The notes below the pieces were generated by a model. That model did not search any database. It was not told the DNA's origin and was given only the letters and a program-made list of their open reading frames with translations. DNA of 12,118 nt, from NCBI GenBank assembly GCA_029857875.1, contig JAOUGB010000025.1, positions 1 through 12,118 of the forward strand. The letters are read 5' to 3'. The stretch's first letter is position 1. Each line of letters opens with the position of its first letter. Made by a program: the position numbers and the translations under genes. This DNA is from Desulfobacteraceae bacterium (GTDB lineage: Bacteria; Desulfobacterota; Desulfobacteria; Desulfobacterales; UBA11574). Below are positions 7,737-12,118 of this stretch, piece after piece.

Positions 7737-9680
7737 TCAGTTAGAGAAGTCATTCAAACGCGATACAACCTTTTCATCCTCAATATTGTGAAGCGCCGCC
7801 CCCTTGACATTTTGATAACGGCGCAGTGTTTTTGGATCCAGGAGCTTGGCATTTTGGTCGAGTTTTTCCAGTTTGACAGTAAAGGTTTGGTATTTCTCCA
7901 GATAAAGGCGGTATTTGGTTTCATCGGTCTTGATACTAAAATCTCTTTTAATTCTCCATTTATCTTTAAAAAATAACCAGGAAGCAAAATCACTCAGGTT
8001 ATAATCCTCAAAAGGAAGTATCGGGGAGGTGTTGTGCATATTACGTATGGAGAGGGTGCTTTGGTCTGCTACGACTTCATATGTACCGGTGAAGGTCTCT
8101 TCCGTTCCTTGTCCGTCAAGAAACTCCCAGTTTGACACCGAAATCTGTTGTTCCTGGTGACAGCTCTCACAGGACCGTCCCCTGCCAAAGGGGTGGGCGG
8201 CCTGTTGTATTTCCAGCCATAGCAGGTGGTTGTTGTTCTCAGCCAATCCGTCAAAGGTGCCGACAATGTAATAGGCGTCTTTTGTTTCTCCGGCCGGCCA
8301 CCTGTAATGCACGGTTGAAGACCGTGGAACTTTTTGTTTAATGTTGCCGACTGCTTGGGGCATTATTTTAACCGGCATCCACTTCCCCTGTTGGTCTTTC
8401 ATCAGGATTGGCGGCTTTTGGATTCCGTAATAGAGTGCATATTTGTAAAAGGGGTTGTGGGTGTCGGCAAAAAATCCAGGGCCCCAGATGGTGATCTGAT
8501 ACCCTCCGAGCGCATTGACATGGCAGGCGGAACAGCTAAGATTTTTATGGATACTCTTGGCGTGCGCCTCCTCGATGGCGATGTGGCAATCCTGGCAATC
8601 GGCCTTTCTTCGCATATCTCCCATGCCTTTTGGGCCGGTAGGATGGCAGTCTATACAGTGGATACCATTTTTATAATGCACATCGGGCTCCATTCCCGAA
8701 GGAATTGCGTAATCTCCGCCGACATACGTCTCACCTCTCCGGCTCTCCATGGACCCAGAATGACACATGCTACTGCGGCCGAATCCACTGCAACTTTCCG
8801 ATTTTGGTACTTTGGCAAATTGGTGAGGCCGTCCCTTTTGGGGCGTGTAATGACAGTCTAAGCAGCCGGCATGACAGGTATTGCAGATCCTTTGTTTGTC
8901 CTCCGCCTGCTTTCGGGTAAACGGAAAATTAAGGTTCTGACGAATTTTTTCAGTATTTAAATATTCAAAACCGGAAGCTTTCAGAATTTCATGCGGGGGA
9001 AGGTCGGCAAACGAAGGACCGCAGTTGTGCGGGCCGTAAGGATCCATCCATGTCTTCATTGTGCGTTGACGGAAATTGATGGCCATCAGGGTGGTATTGA
9101 ATTGCTTTAATTGCTCTGGATGACAACCGGATTTGGCACAGGTTTTTTGCGCCAGTTCCGGATCAAAATTGTAGGTTTCCAGATTCCGGTCATGCCAGAG
9201 GATGGTCCGAACTTCATATGGATATCGAAATCCTCCATCGATCGCATTTTTCGGAATCAATTCGAACAATCTGTTTGCACCGGTGGGTTGTAAGGGGTAT
9301 GGATAGAAAACCTTTCTTTGTTTAAGCTCGGCCTCATCACCGACGATCAGCATTTTCAGCATGCCTTTATGGGCCTTGTCTTTATCCGTTGCGCGGCCTT
9401 TACCCAGATGGCAATCCCTGCATTCGGCAGTGGTGTGTTTGCTCTGTTCGGATACCATTTCCGGAGTAATGTAAAATTCAGGGTGGCCGAGTTCCGTCAG
9501 TTTTTTTCGGTCCGAGTGGCATCGAACGCATTCGGCTGAACTCTGGTTCCAGGCATAATAACCGGAATACGAAATAATAACAGCAGCCTGCAAAACAAGA
9601 ATAAGGATGACCTTTTTGTTCAAGTAGGAGCTTATGGTGCCGGGTTTTTTCAGTAACATTTTGGCAAGCAAGCCTATCAA
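7737..9680 (-). CDS. Membrane-anchored multiheme cytochrome c of the Rieske/cytochrome b complex
   Basis: A 647-residue cytochrome, first gene of the operon, standing where a cytochrome c1 or f gene would be expected. One N-terminal helix (about residues 22-44) is uncleaved in appearance and the rest should be periplasmic. Eight CxxCH motifs start at residues 51, 87, 266, 273, 342, 362, 383 and 504. Two expanded candidates are CAKSGCH at 181 (C-x4-CH) and C297-x8-C306-H307, making up to ten hemes. The pair at 266 and 273 is almost continuous (CNTCH, AG, CLDCH). The C-terminal 135 residues after the last heme motif lack Cys. TTG 9680 is the most upstream start, ATG 9659 the alternative; neither has a good Shine-Dalgarno. 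Probable role: takes electrons from the Rieske protein and passes them to periplasmic or outer cytochromes, or acts in reverse. Its substrate, if it is itself a reductase, cannot be told. Confidence 0.92.
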   Translation of the reverse strand: MIGLLAKMLLKKPGTISSYLNKKVILILVLQAAVIISYSGYYAWNQSSAECVRCHSDRKKLTELGHPEFYITPEMVSEQSKHTTAECRDCHLGKGRATDKDKAHKGMLKMLIVGDEAELKQRKVFYPYPLQPTGANRLFELIPKNAIDGGFRYPYEVRTILWHDRNLETYNFDPELAQKTCAKSGCHPEQLKQFNTTLMAINFRQRTMKTWMDPYGPHNCGPSFADLPPHEILKASGFEYLNTEKIRQNLNFPFTRKQAEDKQRICNTCHAGCLDCHYTPQKGRPHQFAKVPKSESCSGFGRSSMCHSGSMESRRGETYVGGDYAIPSGMEPDVHYKNGIHCIDCHPTGPKGMGDMRRKADCQDCHIAIEEAHAKSIHKNLSCSACHVNALGGYQITIWGPGFFADTHNPFYKYALYYGIQKPPILMKDQQGKWMPVKIMPQAVGNIKQKVPRSSTVHYRWPAGETKDAYYIVGTFDGLAENNNHLLWLEIQQAAHPFGRGRSCESCHQEQQISVSNWEFLDGQGTEETFTGTYEVVADQSTLSIRNMHNTSPILPFEDYNLSDFASWLFFKDKWRIKRDFSIKTDETKYRLYLEKYQTFTVKLEKLDQNAKLLDPKTLRRYQNVKGAALHNIEDEKVVSRLNDFSN

Positions 9681-10360
9681 AGAGGTTACGTATAAAATCC
9701 TCGATCAACCGCCACCTTGTCGTTGTATACCTGTTGAAAATTGTGGAGGCCATTCTTCGTAACGTATGGCACCTCTTAATGTCAAGGCCGAAAATAAGCC
9801 CATGCCGCTGAAACAGCCCATCTCTTTAAAGTCGGTTTACAGACCTTTTGCGGAGTTCGATTTAGACCTTTGGTCCAAGTGGGCTAAGGGAAATGCTGAA
9901 AAAAATATGGAAACCAAGCTTTGACGGTTTCGAAAAAATTCAGTTTTACTCACCCTGCAAGTATTTTTGGGATTCCATTTTGGAATATATGCCGGCAATT
10001 AGAATGCGACCGATTGCACTTTGTTTTGAAATCAATAAAAATCTTGGTGGTCGGTTGATATTTTTGAATATTTAATTTTTCTTTCAGGGCATACCAGGAA
10101 CATATTTTTTTTATCTATTGTCGTCTAATTTAATGCCTAAAATGATCTAATACTTCAGAGCGTTTTGATATCATTGATCAAAACAAAATTTTTGCAAAGG
10201 TATGGTCGGTATAATGTAAGAATGTAATAAATTATGCATACTAAGCAAATATGATGGTATAAAAAATGCATGAAAATTAAAGCTCTGATTAATATCAACC
10301 GAACTCAAAAAAATAATTTCCAACCGATGATGGAATGCAGTGTACAAAGGAGGTTTTGCC
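9681..10360. other. Divergent AT-rich intergenic region between the cytochrome b operon and the sulfur-relay operon
   Basis: A 680-base spacer with no protein-like frame on either strand and no recognisable RNA gene. It must hold promoters for both flanking operons. For the minus-strand operon TTGACA occurs at 9785-9780, but the -10 at normal spacing (TTACGA) is poor. For the plus-strand operon TATAAT occurs at 10210-10215 without a good -35, and a perfect inverted repeat lies just upstream at 10162-10184, as expected if an activator replaces the -35. A small hairpin ATTCCA-TTT-TGGAAT is at 9972-9986. Confidence 0.5.
10162..10184 (+). promoter_or_regulatory. Perfect inverted repeat GTTTTGAT-N7-ATCAAAAC, candidate operator
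   Basis: Arms of 8 bases (10162-10169 and 10177-10184) surround 7 bases. The half-site TTGAT is that of CRP/FNR-family regulators, but FNR itself uses a 4-base spacer, so the exact regulator is not FNR-like in spacing. Its centre lies about 37-42 bases upstream of a TATAAT at 10210-10215, which lacks a -35 box. An activator site for the sulfur-relay operon is plausible. Confidence 0.45.
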
Positions 10361-10438
10361 ATTGAAAGAAACGAGTTTACGGAGTCAGATGCGGATTTTA
10401 CACCGCTGTGGGAGTATTTTCCATGGGCGGTTTCATGA
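10361..10438 (+). other. Probable N-terminal part of the small membrane protein, in a shifted frame
   Basis: AAAGGAGG at 10346-10353, an ideal ribosome binding site, precedes a frame that begins ATT GAA AGA at 10361. It reads ERNEFTESDADFTPLWEYFP followed by WAVS and then TGA (10436-10438). The stop overlaps the ATG at 10435 of the next frame. Restoring one T in the TTT at 10431-10433 would give WAVFMMMIGLALGS, a smooth run from an amphipathic segment into a membrane helix. Thus this is probably the missing start of the following gene rather than a separate peptide. No ATG, GTG or TTG lies at this position in this frame; ATT is a rare start codon. Confidence 0.45.
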
Positions 10439-10758
10439 TGATGATCGGTCTTGCACTCGGTTCAATTCTGGGCGTCAAATACCTGATATGGGAAATGCTG
10501 AACTGGCCGGTTAAAATACCCAGTCAACAACCGTTGGAATGTAAAAAAACTCCGCTGATCGATTGGTGCAAAGTGTATCCCTACTTCAAAAATGCCGTAA
10601 AAACCACTGCACTAGGGCCGTTCCTGGGTAAGGGTGTCTATGTAGTTAATGTGCTGACCTGGACCCGGACTCCGGTTTTTTATATCTCATTTTTTCTTGT
10701 ATGGTACTTATTGGCAGTATATAATGAAAAAACTGAAAAATTCGTTATCACATTCTAA
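10423..10758 (+). CDS. Small membrane protein of unknown family heading the sulfur-relay operon
   Basis: From ATG 10423 the frame encodes 111 residues; ATG 10435 overlaps the stop of the upstream short frame, and GTG 10408 is also in frame. None of these starts has its own ribosome binding site, which supports a frame disruption with the true beginning at about 10361. Two membrane helices are visible, one at the N-terminus (FMMMIGLALGSILGVKYLIW) and one near the C-terminus (VFYISFFLVWYLLAVY). The loop between holds two Cys (LECKKTPLIDWC). I do not recognise the family. Position directly before a TusA gene recalls the YedE-type permease genes that often precede tusA, but it lacks the glycine and cysteine signatures of YedE and is much shorter. 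It could deliver or receive sulfur at the membrane, or anchor the relay proteins; this is inference. Confidence 0.65.
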   Translation: MGGFMMMIGLALGSILGVKYLIWEMLNWPVKIPSQQPLECKKTPLIDWCKVYPYFKNAVKTTALGPFLGKGVYVVNVLTWTRTPVFYISFFLVWYLLAVYNEKTEKFVITF

Positions 10759-10770
10759 AGGAGCGAAAAT

Positions 10771-11019
10771 ATGGATGATTTAGAAAATATTAAGGCGGAC
10801 ATTGTACTGGATACTCGTGGATTGAGTTGCCCCATGCCGATTCTGAAGCTTAAAAAAGAGCTGAAAACCACGGAACCAGGTAAAATTGTTGAAGTCTGGA
10901 GCACGGATCCCGGCTCAAAAAAGGACATGCCGGATTTTGCCAAGAAGCAAGGCAATGAGTTTCTGGGCTACGTTGATGAGGCGGGGTATACGAGATACTT
11001 GATCAAAAAAGGAGGATAA
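10771..11019 (+). CDS. tusA: TusA-family sulfur carrier protein
   Basis: An 82-residue cytoplasmic protein of the TusA/SirA/YedF family. The catalytic signature is LDTRGLSCPMPILKLKK, with Cys20 in the CPMP box; this Cys carries sulfane sulfur as a persulfide. A beta-alpha-beta-alpha-beta-beta pattern fits the length. The acidic WSTDPGSKKDMPDFAKKQG loop in the middle matches family members. AAAGGAG lies seven bases before ATG 10771, overlapping the stop of the preceding gene. With DsrE-like and DsrH-like genes directly behind it, the protein should trade persulfide within a relay linked to sulfur respiration or disproportionation and not, or not only, to tRNA thiolation. Assignment to TusA proper rather than a YedF-like paralogue rests on context. 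Confidence 0.9.
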   Translation: MDDLENIKADIVLDTRGLSCPMPILKLKKELKTTEPGKIVEVWSTDPGSKKDMPDFAKKQGNEFLGYVDEAGYTRYLIKKGG

Positions 11020-11020
11020 C

Positions 11021-11317
11021 TTGGGCAAAGTTGATAAAGTCGCGGTACTTATCAAAGATGTTGATCAGCAGTATGAAGGGTTGCGAACCAGCCTTGGTTT
11101 GCTACTTGAAGCGGCTTCGGTTCAAATGTATGTCCTGAATCATGAAATTAAAAATATGGACGAGGCCTACCGGGATAACATGGCGTTTATTGATGAGATG
11201 GAAGGGGAACGTTACTCCAACCATCCGGCTAAAGTCGAAAAATACGGTTTCCAACCTGTAACCACTGAGGAATTGTTGGTCAAGCTCAAAGAGGTTGACC
11301 TTATTATTCCCTTTTAG
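11021..11317 (+). CDS. DsrE/DsrF-like protein lacking cysteine
   Basis: A 98-residue soluble protein. The beginning KVAVLIKDVDQQYEGLRTSLGLLLEA, the QMYVLN strand that follows and the C-terminal EVDLIIPF strand fit the DsrE/F fold, in which a sulfurtransferase subunit uses a conserved Cys near residue 78. Here there is no Cys at all, so it cannot form a persulfide itself; it may be a structural subunit, as DsrF is in the DsrEFH hexamer. The start is TTG 11021, preceded by GGAGG at five-base spacing, with one base between it and the tusA stop. The next gene is DsrH-like. Family call is by fold pattern and context. Confidence 0.72.
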   Translation: MGKVDKVAVLIKDVDQQYEGLRTSLGLLLEAASVQMYVLNHEIKNMDEAYRDNMAFIDEMEGERYSNHPAKVEKYGFQPVTTEELLVKLKEVDLIIPF

Positions 11318-11327
11318 AGGGCAATTA

Positions 11328-11528
11328 ATGATGAAAACGCTAAATATTGTTCGGTCAGCGCCAGATGATTTGGAAAAGAAGTTTATAGAAACTTTTTCCG
11401 AGAGCGAAGGAGACAAAGTAATCACCCTGTATGAAGGGGATGTGCCTGGCGTCGGTTTCAAGGACTTCGCTATGCAGGCAAGAAATGCGGAGATGATTAA
11501 AGAATGTGACCGCTATCTGGTTTTTTGA
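11328..11528 (+). CDS. Small DsrH/TusB-like protein
   Basis: A 66-residue protein starting at ATG 11328 (or ATG 11331), with AGAGG seven bases upstream, ten bases after the stop of the DsrE-like gene. The N-terminal KTLNIVRSAPDD, the strand KVITLYEGDV and the terminal CDRYLVF resemble the layout of small DsrH/TusB-type subunits. A single Cys lies near the C-terminus (residue about 61), roughly where DsrH/TusB carry their sulfur-linked Cys. The match is weak and the protein is shorter than TusB (about 95 residues). Together with its neighbours it would complete a three-part relay of TusA, DsrE-like and DsrH-like proteins. Confidence 0.6.
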   Translation: MMKTLNIVRSAPDDLEKKFIETFSESEGDKVITLYEGDVPGVGFKDFAMQARNAEMIKECDRYLVF

Positions 11529-11591
11529 ACAAACCACTGAGACATTTTGAATAGAACATCTTACCTGATATTAAGAACAAAGGAGAGAAAT

Positions 11592-11927
11592 ATGAATAGA
11601 AAGTGGATCTTCATATTTTTTACGTTGGTATTATCATTGTGCCTTTTCGGTTTGGGCATTGCAGGAGATAAGAAAGCAAATAGCCGCAAGGGAAAACTCC
11701 TTTTCCGAAAGAATTGCCGTGTGTGTCATGATGGCGGCAAAGCACAAGAACTGGGTCCATACCGGAAAAAAATTAAAGAGTGGGAAAGTGTATTTGCAAA
11801 AGACAAATACAAGGAATACGCATGTAAAGCCGAATGGGAAAAGCTCTCCGAACAGGATCTGCTCGACATATTGGCGTACCTGCGAGCCGGTGCCGCGGAT
11901 TCAAAGGTTCCCCGTGGGTGCGGCTAA
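11592..11927 (+). CDS. Exported monoheme class I cytochrome c with probable His/Cys heme ligation
   Basis: A 111-residue periplasmic electron carrier. A signal peptide (1-24, ending GLGIA) precedes a class I cytochrome c core: KGKLLFRKNCRVCHDG with the heme motif at Cys42-Cys45-His46, LGPYRKKIKEW after it, and the C-terminal helix LSEQDLLDILAYLRAG at 85-100. Class I cytochromes place a Met ligand about eight residues before that helix; here no Met follows the heme motif, and Cys78 (EYACKAEWEKLS) is in that place. A second Cys is at 110. No other His is available after His46. ATG 11592 is preceded by AAAGGAG at good spacing. Last gene of the operon, 63 bases after the DsrH-like gene and followed by a terminator. 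His/Cys ligation is known in SoxA, TsdA and DsrJ, all of sulfur metabolism; function here is inferred. Confidence 0.88.
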   Translation: MNRKWIFIFFTLVLSLCLFGLGIAGDKKANSRKGKLLFRKNCRVCHDGGKAQELGPYRKKIKEWESVFAKDKYKEYACKAEWEKLSEQDLLDILAYLRAGAADSKVPRGCG

Positions 11928-11962
11928 GACTGTAATTTCTTTTAAATCAGAAGGTTATTATG

Positions 11963-11999
11963 AGCGCCTAAGCTCGGTTGTGCCGGCTTGGGCGCTTTT
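11963..11999 (+). terminator. Rho-independent terminator of the sulfur-relay operon
   Basis: AGCGCCTAAGC (11963-11973) pairs with GCTTGGGCGCT (11986-11996) over 11 bases with one G-T wobble. CGG/CCG extends the stem within the loop. TTTT and then GGTTT follow. It lies 36 bases after the cytochrome stop. Confidence 0.8.
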
Positions 12000-12037
12000 G
12001 GTTTGGACGATTATTTTAAGCGATATTGCTATCCCGA

Positions 12038-12063
12038 ATTTCTCATAAAGATTTCTCATAAAG
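12038..12063. repeat. Tandem direct repeat, two copies of 13 bases
   Basis: ATTTCTCATAAAG occurs twice in immediate succession (12038-12050 and 12051-12063) in AT-rich sequence behind the terminator. No function is visible; it may be replication slippage or part of a promoter region of a gene beyond the right edge. Confidence 0.7.
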
Positions 12064-12118
12064 AATTTTCTGTGTTTTTATTTGAAAAATGAACAAATCC
12101 AGCTTGTGAGAAATTTTG

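Noticed and set aside
8334..8861. A 175-codon open frame on the plus strand
   Set aside because: Antisense to the operon multiheme cytochrome, whose heme motifs fix the real frame.
7737..9680. Sulfite reductase of the MccA type
   Set aside because: MccA has a C-x15-CH heme motif and no N-terminal helix linked to a Rieske/b operon; no C-x15-CH is seen here, so the sulfur context alone does not justify the call.
9763..9785. Sigma54 promoter around TGGCAC at 9767
   Set aside because: The required TTGC element at the proper distance is missing.
9681..10360. CRISPR array, tRNA or structured RNA in the large spacer
   Set aside because: No regularly spaced repeats, no cloverleaf-like arms with TTCGA-type loop, and no long stable hairpin were found.
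10362..10520. Frame starting TTG at 10362 after the AAAGGAGG
   Set aside because: The start codon fits the ribosome binding site, but the product (KETSLRSQMRILHRCG onward) has no membrane character and ends within the following gene; the frame one base earlier gives a far more protein-like sequence.
10423..10758. YedE/YeeE sulfur permease
   Set aside because: Position before tusA fits, but the protein is only about 110-130 residues with two helices and lacks the glycine-rich repeats and conserved Cys of that family.

Overview
The window looks like chromosomal DNA of a sulfate-reducing or sulfur-disproportionating bacterium of the Desulfobacterota (old Deltaproteobacteria). The reasons are the density of multiheme c-type cytochromes, a Rieske/cytochrome b complex with a multiheme cytochrome in place of cytochrome c1/f, two TauE/SafE permeases, and a TusA/DsrE-type sulfur-relay cluster. 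The assignment is inference from gene content; no rRNA or phylogenetic marker is present.

Left part (1-6048, all minus strand). From right to left in transcription order: a short TauE/SafE permease (5623-4874); a long TauE/SafE permease with a large N-terminal exported domain (4498-2792), which has a good sigma70-type promoter and a strong ribosome binding site; a 193-residue membrane protein of possible Oxa1/DUF106-like topology (2682-2101); and a lipoprotein cytochrome c with at least 12 CxxCH motifs (1982 to beyond the left edge). Between the short permease and the next block lies a 66-codon relic of a TRAP transporter large permease (6048-5848).

Middle part (6233-9680, minus strand). A compact four-gene operon encodes a quinol:cytochrome c oxidoreductase: a membrane-anchored multiheme cytochrome c (8 normal and 2 probable expanded heme motifs), a twin-arginine Rieske protein, a cytochrome b6-like protein and a subunit IV-like protein. 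The cytochrome b has Cys35, His86, His100, His187 and His202, the positions of the plant/cyanobacterial b6 heme ligands including the covalent heme ci cysteine.

Right part (10361-11927, plus strand), divergent from the middle operon across a 680-base AT-rich spacer: a small two-helix membrane protein whose reading frame seems broken near its start, a TusA-like sulfur carrier, a cysteine-free DsrE-like protein, a small DsrH-like protein, and an exported monoheme cytochrome c that has no methionine after its heme motif but a cysteine where the methionine ligand usually sits. A strong hairpin terminator closes this operon.

Taken together (inference): the Rieske/b complex would take electrons from menaquinol into periplasmic and lipoprotein multiheme cytochromes, or the reverse, while the TauE proteins, the TusA/DsrE relay and the possible His/Cys cytochrome handle sulfur oxyanions or protein-bound sulfane sulfur. 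The most novel-looking element is the TusA-DsrE-DsrH-cytochrome operon next to a b6-type quinol oxidase with an unusual multiheme partner.
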